A stretch of 64,000 nt of DNA from contig NZ_JAAGNX010000001.1 in assembly GCF_010500615.1 (NCBI RefSeq), positions 62,001 through 126,000 on the forward strand, in the 5' to 3' direction. The position numbers and the translations under genes were made by a program. Shown here piece after piece: positions 18,701 to 33,700 of the stretch. The DNA is from Oceanipulchritudo coccoides (GTDB lineage: Bacteria > Verrucomicrobiota > Verrucomicrobiia > Opitutales > Oceanipulchritudinaceae). How positions within the stretch are numbered: position 1 is the first letter of the stretch; each line of letters starts with the position of its first letter. Under the pieces are notes generated by a model. That model had not been told where the DNA came from, made no database searches, and saw nothing but the letters and a program-made list of their open reading frames with translations.

Positions 18701-21700
18701 CGACACTTCCGCGACGATCGAAAACAGTACTGTAGTTGTCCCACAACTACTGACCGTTCAGGCGGCCGACAATTCGACCATTGACGCAGTTTCCGGTGCA
18801 GCGGCCGCTTCCATCAGTTATTCCCAGAATGAATCAACGGCTGCCGCCCTTGGATTCTCGCTCACCATCAATGACATTGAGACCGGAACACTTGCCAGTA
18901 TTGGAAATTCAACCGCTACATCAGGTGGCGCGCTTGAGGTTTCAGCGGATAGTGAAGCTCAGATCAATTCCCTCGCCTTCGGGTTTGCGGTGGGCGTCGC
19001 GATCAGTGGAAGCGCCCGGACGATTGCTGCGACTGGAACCGGTGCCCTGAGTTTCAACGAAATCCGGAATACCATTGGGGCGTCGATTGTAAACAGTCCG
19101 GTCATTGCCTCTTCGGTGAGTGTGATGGCACGGGATGCCTCCGCTATCAAGGCCCAGTCGATTGCTGGATCAGCCAGTGTTTCCGGTAATTCCTCGGCGA
19201 ATAGTCTTGCCGTGAGCATCGGCGTTTCACTCGCACACAACACGATTTCCAACAATACCACGGCGAGCATTCTGAATGTGCCCTCTATCATTACCAGTGG
19301 GGATGTCGCCGTCCTTGCGGCTGACAATGCCCGGATTGATGTTCTCTCTGTGGCCGCTGCGGTTTCCGTTGCCATCGGTGGCAAGTCCGTCGGTGTTGCC
19401 GGCGGGGCATCCGAGTCGACGAACATTATTCTTTCGCAGACAAACGCGACCATCGAGAACAGCAACATTGGCACCGCCAACAACAAGGTTGGTGATGTTG
19501 ATTTGTCGGCCACCAGCACAGCCAGTATCAATGCGGTTGTTGCCGGAGTCGCGGTCGCTGTTGGAGTCGGAACAAACGGACCGGGTGTTGGCGTGGCCAT
19601 CGGTATCGCGGTTGCCCGCAATTTTATTGGATGGGATCCCAACGGCAATCCGGTTGATGCCACCCACGACAATGTCACTTTCAGGGAGCCCGATCCGAAC
19701 GATCCGAATGACAACGGAGCGACACGGGTTGCCACACTTTTGCCTTCCCTGGCACCGGGTACGACTGTCCGGATCGCTGAGGGAGCTCTTGCAGGTGATG
19801 TTTACGAATATATTGGCGACACCACCATTACCGACAGTGATCCAAGCGCGGCCGGTGACCAGCCGATCGACCTGAGTATTCAGCAATACCGGGATGCAAG
19901 TGCATGGAAGCATGTGAATGTCGCGCCAGAGGCCGCAGAGGTGAGGGCGACAATGACGGACTCGAGTGTCTCTGCCCAGGGCGCACTGAATATTACGGCA
20001 GATGCCCGCGAAACGATCAACGCTGTTGTGATTGCGGCGGCTGTTGGTGTCGGCGGTGGAATTGGCAGCGTCGGAGTCGGGGTCAGTGGCGCGGGCGTAT
20101 ACTCGGAGAACAAAATCAATGTGGATGTCGATGCGATCATCAATGGCGATGGGGCATCCGGAATAACCGCGGACAGTGTGAGCGTCATTGCAGGTGATTC
20201 ATCCGTCATTGACGCCGTTGCAGGCGCAGCAGCCCTCTCGGCCGGACTGGGCTCCAACGCAGGCGTCGCCATCTCAATCGGTCTTTCCCTCGCTTTCAAC
20301 GAAATCAGCAACACCGTGGATGCCGGGATCCTGAACGCCGATAACGGGGTCACCACGACCTCCGGCGATGTCACGGTTCTTGCCGCCTCCAAGGGCGGGC
20401 GCCTGTTTGACCTCAAGGATGGCTTTGTCACAAAGGACGATCTCAACGATGCTTCCACCGCGGATGAGGATAATCCCAACGATCCGCTCAACCCCTCTGA
20501 CACAGTCGACGATCCCTCCGACGACGCCATAAACGAAAAGCGTGAAGACATCATTGATGACCAGAGGATTCTCGCACTCCTGCGTGATGCTTTCCCCAAT
20601 AGTGAAAATCTCGCTACACAGGAAACGGTTGCAACGGATGCAGTCCTGACAGCGGATTCCGGGCTTGTCGACTTTTCGAGTGTGGGAACGAACAACACGA
20701 TTCAGTTCCTTGTTGATCACGGGCTGTCAACAGGAGATGCCGTCATCTACACCGGAACAGCTGTCCCTGAACTGACGAACGGAGGCACTTACTATGTCGT
20801 CGCCGTCGATGCCACAAGTATCCAGTTGACCACATCTGAGCTGGACGCAGAAAACGGCACCGTCATTTCCATTACCCCTCTAAACCCGTCCGGCGGCCTT
20901 GAGGATCACAGCTTCCGCAAACTTTGGGACATTGTCCTCGGCACAACGGTGAAAGTTCCCGAGGGCTACGCGAACGGGGGAGGGGACAGCTCCTCTGACA
21001 AGGTCTACATTTTCGTTGGTAACACACTCGGCGATGACCGTGATAACGTGAACCTTTCCACGGAAAATTACTCGTCCTCGAGCTGGATAGAAGCCGAAAG
21101 CCTTAAAGTCTCAATCATTGCGGAGGGCAAGAGCTGGATGGTCGTTGCTCCGGATGGAACAAGCTACGTCCTCGAGCTGGATGAGGCCACCGGTAAGATC
21201 GGGGTCTCCCGCAGCACCATCAATTCCGTTTCCGTGGCAGCTTCGTTGGCTGTTGGTGTCGGCGTTGGCGGAGTCGGGGTGGCGGTTGCGGGCGCCGGGG
21301 CTGTTTCACAGAATGTTGTGCTCAGCAAGGTAAATGCAACCGTCCAGGACAGTATCATTGTCAGCGCACGCGATGTCATCATCGACGCCTCCAGCACCTC
21401 GACTATTTCCTCCACAGTTGTTTCCGTGGCCGTTGCCATTGGTGGCGGCAGCGGTGCGGGAATCGGGGTCTCAATCGGTATCTCGGTCGCGCGCAACTTC
21501 ATCGGCTGGACCCCTGCGGGACAACAGGATGCTGCTCAAGTCCGTGCCCGGTTGGTTGATTCCAGCGTCGATGCAGCGCGCGATCTCATCCTGAAGTCCC
21601 TTGCCAGCCAGCAGATTGATTCAATTGTCTTCGCCGGTGCGGTCGCCGTTGGACTCTCTTCCGCTGTTGGTGTGGGTGTTGCCGGTGCGGGCGTCTTTGC

Positions 21701-24700
21701 TGAAAACAAGATTGGTGCGGATGTTAAAAGCAGTATCGAAGGCACTGGTTCAACCGGCATTGAAGCGGCCAGCATCACAGTCACTGCGGACGATACCTCT
21801 TTCATTAATTCTCTCGCCGGAGCGGCTGCCGTTTCCTTCGCATTTGGCAACGCTGCCGGAGTAGCCGTCTCAGTCGGCATCGCGATTTCCCTCAACACAA
21901 TTACCAGCTCAGTCGAGGCGGTTATCCTCAATGTTGACCTGCCCGGTGTGACTGCGGAGTCGGCAGGGGGAATCATCGTCGCGGCAACGGAAACCGCGGA
22001 AATTAATTCAGTCACTTTTGCGGCCGCGGTTGCTGTCGGAATTGGTGTCTTTGGCATTGCCGCGACCGGTGCTGGTGCAGGTGCTTCCAACGTGATCCTC
22101 ACGACTACCAAGGCCTATGCTAAGAACAGTGAACTGTTCAGTAACGGGATCGTATCGATTACCTCCGACATGGACAGCGAGATCACGGCGAAGGTCATCG
22201 GCGTTGCCCTTTCGGTCGGTGCGGGCCTGGCTGGTGTGGGCTTTTCCATCGGGGTGGCCATCGCGCGCAACTTTATCGGTTGGGATCCCGGAGCCTCCTC
22301 CTTTGATGAAACCTTCCAGTCCACAGATGAGCAGCGCGTCCTGACTCCGGGCGATACCGTCCGTGTGCTTGAAGGCGTGCGCAAGGGCGATCTCTATGAA
22401 TACATCGGGCTGGATGAAAACGGGACCGCACAAAGTCGTGTCCGCTGGGATTATACCACTTCAAACACAGCATCCGTCTCCACGGGTGACCTGGTCAAGG
22501 TAGAGGGCTCCTTCATCCTGCAGGAACTGGATTTTGGAACGACTGTTAATGCCACAGCGAACACGCTGGAATTTGAAAAGGAACACGGATTCTCAGGTGG
22601 AGAATTTGTCACCTACGAGAGCACTGAAGGTAATCAAGGCGGATTGGTAGAGAATACCTACTACAAAGTGGTCGTCATTAATCCCGTCACGATTCAACTA
22701 CGAGATGCCACCGGGGCAACTGTTGTGAATCTTGTCGATGTGGATTGGAGCACGGGAGCCAATGCCCTGAAGACAACAGCACCGGGAATCTACAAGTATG
22801 TTGGTGACAATCCGACAGTCTCGGGACCCCTGTCTGACCTAGCTCAGCGATATGCCACGAACGACAATTGGATACTGATCAATTCCAATGATCTTTCCGA
22901 AGAAGATTTCAGCGACATTACCCAATGGAAACAGGTTGTGGATACGGGCACTGCCGAAGTCCAAGCCTATATTTTAGATTCAGGTGTGACCGCCGTTGGC
23001 GATCTTTCCGTCATCGCCCAATCCCGGGCCACCATCGACGCGCTGGTCATTGCAGCCGCAGCTGCCGTGGGCGGGGGAGCAGTCGGCCTGGCCGGCAGCG
23101 GAGCCGGTTCCGGCAGCATCAACCTGATCAAGATCCTGGTCAATGCCTACATTTCCGGAGTGGGTGAAACCGGAATCTCCGCAGCCAGCGTGACCGTTAC
23201 CGCAAATGATGCATCCGGGATCAATGCCATCGCAGGTGGCATCGCCGTGGCCGCAGCCATTGGGATCAATTCTTCCGGCGCTGTCTCGATCGGCATCGCC
23301 ATCGGCTACAATGCTGTTGATAATGACGTCAACGCCTTTATCCGCGGCAGCAATGTGACGAGCACCACGGGCGACGTGGTCGTCACTGCGCAGACCTCCG
23401 GGCGCGAAGTGTTTACTGAGGAGTCTGCCAACCTTCTTGGCCTGACCGCTGACGATCTTGACTTTGCCGCAGAAAGTGACGCGACTGAGTCGGGCCGTGA
23501 TCCGGCACAAGTCGAAACGGATTTGATTCGCCGTACCGGTATCCAACAAAAGCTCCGCGACATCTTTGAGAATAACAGTGCCTTCCTGGCCCTGTATGAC
23601 AGTGTTGCGACGCCGGCCATGTACCGGACAGACCAGAAGAATGCCAACGGCACCTTCAACAATCGGCTGAAGAACGGTGACACGGTCGAAATCGCTTTCG
23701 GATATGATAATGTCAACGGTCGGAATGGTGAGAAAGGTCGGATTTACCGGTATGTAGGCCCTGACCAAGGCAGTGGTCAGACGACCGATATTTCGGCTCA
23801 GGATTATTTTGATACGACAAAATGGCGCCTGGTTGATAACCTCCGCCTTGCGACCCTCATCGAAGGACAGAGCTGGGTCCTCCTGGCCCCTGATGGTAAC
23901 AGCTTTATTATCAGTCTGGATCCACTTTCCGGCGACTTTACGGTCACCACGGTCTCGATCAATGCGGTGTCCGCCGCCGCGTCCCTGGCCCTTGGTATTG
24001 CCGGTGTGGGCGCTGGCATAGGGATCGCCGGAGCGGGCGCCGTTGCGCAAAACCTAATTTCAAGCACGACCAGCGCCTTTGCGGAAGGCAGCTCCATCAC
24101 TAGTGCAAATGACGTTCAGATTGCGGCCTCCAGCACAGCTGAAATCAGCTCTGTCGTTGTTGGTGCTGCGGTTGGCGTTGGGGTGGGTGCTTCCTCCGGT
24201 GTGGGCGCGGCAATCGGCGTGGCCATCGCCACAAATTACATTGGAGAAAATATAGACGGGACGGACATCCCGGACAGCGGGGTCTTTGCTTATCTTTTGA
24301 ATACCAGCGTGAATGCCACTGGTGACCTGATCATCGATGCCGATGCAGACCAGACAATTGCCTCGGTGGTTGTGGCAGCCGCTGTTGCTGTCGGTGCCGG
24401 TGCCGGCTTTGGACTTGCTGCCAGCGGGGCAGGGGTCCTTGCGGAAAACCATATCAGCTTCGAGGCTTTGAGTTTCATAGATGGTTCCGGAACAACCGGT
24501 ATCATCGCGGACAGCATTTCAATCACCGCTGACGACAACTCAACCATCCGGGCAACAGCAGCTGCCGTCGCCGTATCCTTCTCATTTGGATTTGTCAGCA
24601 TCTCCGTGGCAATCGGCGTGACCATTTCCAATAATTCCATCGGCAACACCGTTGAGGCATCCATCTCCAATGCGGGATCAGTTGAATCACGTTCAGGGAA

Positions 24701-27700
24701 TATCCGCATCGCCGCCAACGAGGTGTCCACTATCTCCTCAGTTGCCGTTGCGGCCGCTGCCGCAGGAGCAATCGGTTTTGGCGGGGCTGCAAGTGCCTCG
24801 GCCGTCAACTCCACCAACAACATCTCGAACACGGTCGCCGCCTTCATCCTGGATTCAACCAGGGTGCTGTCATCCGGTGCCGTCTTTGTCGAAGCCGACG
24901 ACACAGCAACAATTTCCGCGGTAATCGTGTCAGTCGCCCTTTCGGGAGGATTCTCCGCCATGGCCCTCGGGATTTCCCTCGCGCAGAATAATATTACGGA
25001 TACCGTTTCCTCTTCCATCCGCAGTTCCGCGGATACGAATCCCTCCTCCATTCCCAAATCCTCGGTGACCGCTAATGGCGGTGATATTAGGGTCACTTCC
25101 GACTACCAACCCAGCGTCAATACTGTCAGTGTGAACGCTGCTGTTGCTGTTGGGGCAGGGGTGGCAGCCGCCGGTTCGGAATCCAGGCTGACCATTGGTG
25201 GAACTACTGAAGCGTATCTTAACCGGGTAACCCTCGCAGCACCTTCAAACTCAATTACCGTAAGAAGCGATTCCATCGCTACGGCTGATCCCAACACGAC
25301 GGCCCTCGCCGGATCATTCCTCGGTGTCTCCGCGATGGCCTCCTACGCAACTATCCAAGGGGTTACACGGGCCTATGTATCCGGCGATTCAACAATTTCG
25401 GCCTCAAATGAGAACGGCAACGGATTCTTCCTTGTTGCCGATGCCACTAATACGGCCACACCCACAACAAATGTGGCTTCGGTCGGGTTGATCGGTATAG
25501 CCAGCATTAATGCAGACACTACGATTAGCCGGAGCACGGAAGCCTATGTGGCGACAAGCGGAGGTATTTCAGGAGGCAGCACCCCGCTTTCTATTTCAGC
25601 AAGGAGTGATTCCCAGGCTTCCGGACGTGCCCTTGGAGTCGCGGTGGGCATTGGTGGTGCGGTGTCGACTATTTCTGTTTCATCAACCATCAGCGGTAAC
25701 ACACGCGCTTACTTGGGTAACTCAACGGATGTCGATGGAGGCAGCCTGACCGTTTCCGCTTTTGCCAATAAATACCTTTACAGTGACTCAACGGGTGTCG
25801 GGGCAGGCATCGGACTTGGATTCACTTCTGTTGGGATCGAATCGCTTATCAGCGGGCTCACGGATGCCAGTATCGGGTCGGGTGCCGATGTGGACATGCT
25901 GAACAATCTTGAGTTGTCCGCCTCAGAAACGGACGAAGGCACTTCCAACTCAGTTCTGGGCGCCGGGGGACTTATCTCGGGTACGATACTTAATTCAGAG
26001 GTCACGGTCCAACCTCGGATCACTGCGACAGTTGGGAACAACTCTTCCGTCGATGCCGGCGGAAATATTTCGATTATCGCTGAATCAACCCGCGCTACGG
26101 GCAACGCCTCCACGCAGGCTGTCTCAGTGGGCGGTATCAGCATCGGGGATATCAAGCCTACTTCCACCGTTAGTCCGACTGTCCACAGTTTTATTGGAGA
26201 CAATACGACGGTCTCGGCAGAGGGGAATATTTCCGTCGTTGCTGAAATCCTCGCGGAGACAGAAGCCTCGGTCGGGGACCTTGACGACTTCTTTACTCCG
26301 TTGACTGATGTCGATGTGAATGCGGACACAATTACTTTCACTTCGCATGGCCTCCTCACGGGCAACCGTGTGACTTATGAGAGTGATGATAGCGTATCCG
26401 GCTCCCTGCCTCTTGAGGACCGCACCTATCGGGTTCTTGTTGTCGATGGTAACAGGATCAAGCTGGGAGCCTCATTTGCTGCCGACACCGCAGTAAATCC
26501 CCTGACTGACTCAATCCGTTTCAATTCATCGCATCTCTTCCAGACAGGCGACGCCGTCAAGTATTCAAATGGCAGCACGGACAGCTTGAACCCGGCGACA
26601 TTGTCTACTTCCGGGACTTACTACGTGCGGGTCGTTGATGAGAATACCATCAAGCTCTTCACCAGCAGGGCGCAGGCCATAGAAAATCCCAGCAGCTTTG
26701 ACCCGTCAACTCCAGAATCCGAGGGAGTCGTCACCGACGACAATTTCATCAATATCGGCGACTTTACCAACGGACAGGCCGTCACCTACTATGCTCCGGA
26801 ACCGATTATTTTTGGTACCGTCCAAGTTGATACCGACGGGGATGAGGAATCCGAAGACAATATTATCAATAACAAAGCACTCCCGCTAAAGCCCGTTGAC
26901 AACAACAGCATTTACCTGGACGAAAGTATCACCACGGGAACCCGGCTTACTTATCTTTCATCCCAGGGCTCAATCGGCGGCTTATCCAGTGGAAGCACCT
27001 ACTACAGCCTGCAGGTTGACGGAAACAAGATCCAGTTGCTGCCAAGCTATGTATCTCTCGGTGACGTGACCTTCAACCAGATTGACGATGCCCCAGACAG
27101 GATTGTCCGCAATGATGGCGGCAGCTGGTCCAGTGCCGGATTCGCTCCGGGCCAGCAGATCGTCATTACGAAAACAGCCAATAACAACAAGACCCTCACC
27201 ATTCAGGCTGTCTCGGGAAGCACTCTCTTCTTTGCGGGTGATGTCCTGGCAGACGAAGCCAACAAGGCCGCTGTGCTCAGGGGCGCCGCAATTGCCCTGT
27301 CTCCTGACAAGTCGGCAAATGGTCAAACCGTACAGCACAGCCTGATTCGCGGTCCCCTCGGCAATCTCACTTCTGGACGTACCTACTACGTCATCAACAG
27401 CGATGGGAGTAAATTTCAGTTGGCAGCCTCTCAAGGTAGCACCACCGTGCTGAACGTGAGCGACATCAGTCGCAGTGGTCAGCATGGATTTGAATTGGCT
27501 GGCATTGAGCTCACTCCATCCAGCGGCAGTCAGCAGCTATGGCTTGACTTCAGCGGGCCGTTACCGGCAGGGGACCAGCACAAGTTGCTTGGGCCAGGTG
27601 GCATTTCCTTGCGTTCACTTTCCCCACCTCCAGGCGATGGCCAGTCCAGCTCGACAACAGACATTGTTGGAGTCGGCCTCCTCTTGAATGTTTCCGTGCC

Positions 27701-30700
27701 AAGGTCGGTGCTCAACATCACCAACGACGCGCAGGCATGGATTGCCGGGACACTTGTTGAAGCCGGTGGCAATATTACCGTTCGCTCTAAGACTTTCAGT
27801 AACGGTTCCGCCTACATGAGTGATGTCGGTGGCGGTGCCATTTCAGCCATTGATGCGCAGGCCAGTATCAACGTGAACAACACAAGCAAGGCCTATCTGA
27901 CTGATGACGGTGTGACTTTGATATCCGGCGGCAATGTTTCCATCCTCTCCGATTCGGCTTTTGATCTGGATGTCTATACCAATACGGAAGGCGGCGGATT
28001 GGGCGCAGGTTCCAACTCGAAGGCTTTCCTTACGGTCAACAGCGACAGCGCAGACGGCTTCGGAACATTCACCCTTCTGGAACAAAGCGCCCGCATCGAG
28101 GCGGACACGGTCAACCTGAACGCACAAGTCTCCAAAATGGACCTCAGCGCGCGGACCCGTGCCCTGGCAGCAGGTTTTGTCGCGGTGGCGATTACCAATT
28201 CCAACATTGATGCCCCGTCGACCGTTGAGGTTAAAATCGCCCCGGATGTGCGGGTGAAGGCAAAGCGTGGCATCGACATCGGGGCATTCCACAACAATGT
28301 CACCGTCGCTTACGATAGAAGTCCTGTCCCCATTGCCTTTATTCCAATCCCGATCTTTAGGGGTGGCAACAACACGGAGCTGACCGAGCTTGTGGAATCC
28401 AAGGACGGTGCGCGTCTTGAAACAGCACCCCCCTCCAATGGAGGTCCCGCACTACTTGTCCAGACAACCACCGCGACGATTAATAACATCAAATCCCATA
28501 CGCGATCCATCGAATGGGATGCGGATGTCGAAGTGTTTGCTGGTCCGGGCCCCGAAGTGATCATAGCTGCTGACGGGTCAATCGAAAAGGCCATTGGAGC
28601 ATCCGTGGATTTCAGCCAGGCGGGCAAGGTAATCATCGGTGATATCGGCGACAACAGTAACCTGACCAATATCAATGACATTATTGGTGGAATCGTGCGC
28701 TTCATCTCCGATACGATTACCAACGACATCGCGGACAGCCCCGACGGCACCAACCTGCGCTCGCTGATGCAGTTTGCCGACACATTTGCCGGAATTACGA
28801 TCATCAACAAGTCGACCCTCGACTTGGTTATAAACAATATCTCTGTTGGTATCGCCAGCGATCCGCTAGTCGACTTGCAGGGTGACAAAGTTGACCTGAC
28901 CTTCAACCTGCGCCGTGTCGTGAGTCCGACCTCCATTGTGATCGAGAATACCACGACAAGTGGAGCACCGGACATTCTCCTCGCCGGGAAGATCGAGAAT
29001 CCGATTGGAACAACCCGTATCAGTGCGGCCACGGGTGATATTATTGCCGGTTCTGTACGCGGAGGTATGACCTTGATCCGCACCGCCAACCTGCAGCTCG
29101 ATGCGCCTCTTGGGACAATTGGTTACAACACGCAGGCTCCCGGTGCTATGAATCACCTTCCGGTTGATATCGTTCAAGGGCCGCTCGTCGTCTTTGATAG
29201 TGCTCATCAGCTTGAGACAGGGGATGCCGTTGTTTACCGCGTAGGGAGCGGAGCAACCGCCTTGGGCAACCTGGTCCCCAATGCAACTTACTATGTGATC
29301 CGCCTCGATAACCTGCGCATCGGCTTGGCATCTTCGGTTTCGGACGCCTTCAATGGAACAGCCATCGCGATTAATCCCGCAAATCTGACGACAGGAGGCC
29401 ACTCCATAACCCGCGGATCCATCTCCTTGCCAATTACGGATGGTATTCGTCTGGCTGCACAGGCTGGCCTCGATAACTACATCGATTTGATGGGCCGCTT
29501 GCGTGATCCGGCTGCCGGGACGCCCAATCCGCACGTCTTTAACATCGACTTGATCCGTGCCGGGCTGACAGGGCTTGGCAGCAGTGACCTCATTCTTCAG
29601 TCGGCAACGCTCGACGTATCCAACGGAACCGCTGGCAGCGTCCGGGTGAATGCTTCTTCGGGGCCGGCGCCGACAGGCAACAACCCCTATAGCAACCGCT
29701 TCTGGCCCGATCCGAATCCGCTACCGCAGATTCCTTACGGTGTTGGGTTCTTCCTCTTTTTGAATTCATCCGTACCAATCAACGCCACCTACAATTTTGT
29801 GAATCCGGTTGACGGCAGTGCCGGCTTGGTCGCCGATGGGGCTACAGGTAATGTAAATGTCACTACACAGAATTCATCACCTGCTGCTGTTCAGGTAAAT
29901 GTCACTGGTATCACCGAGATACTCGATACGGGTCACATCAACGTCCTGACCAACGGCTTTGTAATCCTGACCGAGCAGAACGATGACATGCGGGTGGGGC
30001 ATATCCAGTCCACTGCGAACAATGTGACGCTGACTTCGCCTGCTAGCATCATCGACGCGAATGCACTGGCCACAGTCGATGTCACGGGCATCAACATCAC
30101 ATTGCATGCCCTGGGTGGAACGATTGGGACCGAACCGAATTTCCTCGAGACAAACCTCCTTGATGGCGGCGCTCTCGGGGCCCTCACAGCCGATGCGGTC
30201 GGCAGCATCTTCATCAATGAGACCGCCGGTGATCTTCGTGTAAATACGATCGTCTCCAAAACCGGCAACGCGCACATCACCACTAGCAATGGTTCGATCC
30301 TTGATGCGAATCCGCTAACCGCGCCGGACATTGACAGCGTTCTTCGCGATACGCCAAACATCAGCGCAAGGGATATTGATCTGGATGCCAACGGCGGCAG
30401 CATCGGAACGCCTGGTGACGATCTTGATATCGACTCTTCAACTTCCGCTGCTGGTCCGGTCTCAGGTGGCCGTGTCTACGCTGAGGCGGACTACAACCTC
30501 TACTTGACCGAATCCCACCTGCATATCGATGTTCTCGGACTCAAGGCCTTCGGTAAGGATAACAGCCTGGGTGACCTGCGTTTGACGGTCCCCGACACCT
30601 CCGCGGTGCCGGTTGAGAATTTGAATTTGCTTCCCGGTCAACCCGCCGGCAGCAAACTCCTTTCAGAGGGTGGGCGTACACCTGTAACAATCGGTGAGAT

Positions 30701-33700
30701 CCTTGCCGCCGGTTCGATCAACCTTTGGATTGGTGATAACATTTCCACTGTGCTGAACAGCCAGATCATCGCCGGTGGCATGATCCAGATCCGGGGAGAT
30801 GTTGATCGTCTGCGCGAAAGTGGTTTGGACAAGCCGAACCCGGTCAATGCCGACCCGAATTATGGGACAAATGTGACGATCCTTGGTCGCGTTGGCGGCC
30901 TTTATCAACCGCCGATGACCGGTAGTGATGATCCCACCGACTACTCCGAATTCTTCGGCCACAGCGATGTCGATACCTTCCTCTTTGACGGTTCAGCCCT
31001 TGGGGCACGGACAATAGCCTACGGTAGCCAGTATGCTACCGGTGATCTGACTCGCCCGACGACCTACGTTGACGACGGCGAGGACAATTTCGTGATCAAC
31101 AACCTGCTCACCATGGCGGTGGACAGCGACCACACCCTAACCCTTGATGGCCAAGCTGACACGGACCGCTATGTGGTCTGGACAACCGGGACCAACGGGA
31201 CCGAGCGCAACTACGTGATCAATGTTCTCGACAGCGGCGCCAAGGATGACGGTGTCGATACATTGGAAATTTATGGCTTGGACAGCAGCGCCAATAACGA
31301 GACGGATGCCACCGATGACATCTTCCTCTTGCGCTCAGTCGCCTACATCGACCATACCTTGCCGGGAACGCCAGAGGCGCCTGCCTTTGTCGCCCTCCTG
31401 CACGGCACACTCGCTGAGACCCGCACTCCGAGCGCGAACGTCGGTGACCGGCCACAAAGTGTCCAGCGCATCAACTACGATGCCAACCTGAACGGGCGCA
31501 TGACCGTCTACGGCCAGGGCGGTAACGACCAGTTCGCGGTCGATGATGCGACGGTGATCACCACCCTCGACGGGGGACAGGGCCATGACAAATTCCAGAT
31601 TGCACAGATTTACGGCTCCAACCGGACCGATCCGAATGTCGGTCCCGCTGATGAGTTCGAAACTATCGGGACGACCCGCGGTTACCTGAGCACCGGACCG
31701 AGCGCTCCGCTTGTGGCCACCGGCGGTGACGGTAACGATACGTTTATCGTCTACGGCAACAAGGCCGAGCTGCGGCTTGAGGGTGATGCTGGCAACGACC
31801 TGTTTATCGTTCGTGCCTTTGCCCTCGCTGAAACGGATGCCAACGGTGACATCCAGGTCGATCCTGTGACTGGAGTCGCCATCCCGAAGACAACCGGCGA
31901 TCTTTCGACCACCGAGTTGACAAACATCCTGCCGGGTGATGACGACGATACCATTCAGTACAATATCAATGCTCCGGTCTCGATCGATGGTGGATCCGGG
32001 TTCGACAAGGTCGTCGTTCTCGGGACGGAATTTGCCGATAACTTTGTCATCACCAAAGACGGTGTCTTCGGTGGTGGGGTCAATGTCCGCTTCGAGAATA
32101 TCGAGGTGCTGGAGATTGATGGCCTTGAGGGCGACGATGACTTCTATGTCCTGAGCACGCCATACGGTGTTGCTACCCGTATCATCGGAGGACTGGGCAG
32201 TGATTCAATCAACGTCGCCGGTGACGTAGCAGACACCATCCAGACCCAGGAGCTCGAAGGTCGCAGCGCTGTCGTCAACCATGACATCAGCTCGCTTGAT
32301 CCAGTCTACGCCGCCCTGCTGGCGCCGGGCGTTGACCTCAACGTCGCCTCGGGTGCAAAGGGTGCCATCGTGATCACTGAATCGGGAAGCGGGACAACTG
32401 TCCGCGAGGACGGCCTGCTCGACTCTTACTCAGTCCGTCTGGCGACGGCCCCTGCCGTTGGTACACGCGTCTATGTCACCGTTTCCGCTGCGCTTTCCAG
32501 TAGCGACGAGCAGATCCAGATCCCTAATGGTGACACCATCTGGCTTTCCGATGATAAACTTATCGACGGGCCGTCTTTCACGCGCCCTGTCTGGACCAAC
32601 GGCGTTCTGGATCCCTCCGTTCCCGACCGGGCTGTTGTACTGGTCTTCGACTCAACCAATTGGGATGTTGACCAGGAAGTTTCGATAAACGCGCCCGATG
32701 ACGGGTTGGCTGAAGGAGACCGCGTTGTCACTGTTAACCACAGCGTGTCCGCTGTTATTGAAACGCCTGACGCGGCAATTGCCGCCGCCCAGGCCGATAC
32801 AATTTTGTTCTTCGATCGCGCCAAGGTACGGAATGTTGAAGTCACCATCATTGATAACGACCAACCCGGCCTGATCATCACCGAGGTCGACTCGATTTTT
32901 GGAGAACCAACCGATGAGCAGACAATCGTCCTTGAGGGAATAGACGGTTTCTCCGACGCCTACGATCTCCAGTTGGCCACGATGCCAACGGGAACCGTCA
33001 CGGTGCAATTGACCCTCGACAGCCGCTTGGTCATTAGCGGCGACAGTCGCTTTGATGCACTCACTGGAACGGTCACCTTCGACTCTGGTAACTGGAACAC
33101 GCCTGTGCGCCTGACGGTGGGTGCAGTCAACGATGGCATTCGTCAGGATCCGGCAACCTCGATCATTGGACATGCGATCGTTGACACGATTGCCGGCCGG
33201 GATGCGAGCTATGATTCGGTCAAGCGCGATCTTGATGTTGAGGTGTATGATGACGAGACATCCAATGTCATCGTTATTGAATCGGGTGGCGATACGGTCG
33301 TCACAAAGGATGGGCTCGTCACGGACAACTATGCCATCCGCCTGACTCGCGCCCCGATAGCCGACGTGATCATTTCGGTGGTGACCGATGGCCAGACAGC
33401 CGCAAGCCCGGATCCCGTCACTTTCAACACCTCGACCTGGAAGACATTCCAGTTTGTCACCTTAACCGGTGTTCCCGGCTACGTGCCGGCTCCAGGAACC
33501 GAGAACATCAAGATTTTCTCAGCCCGGCCACATCTGCTCACTGGACTACGCGGTCCGCTGGCAGTCGAGGGTGGGGTAACCGGTGCAGATCGTTCGCTGA
33601 CCAGCGCGATCCTCTTGCCGAAGGAGTTGAACGCGGATCTCCTCGAAATTGGCGTCCAGCCACCGGAGATTGACCAAGTCGATACCCTGAACATTTACGA

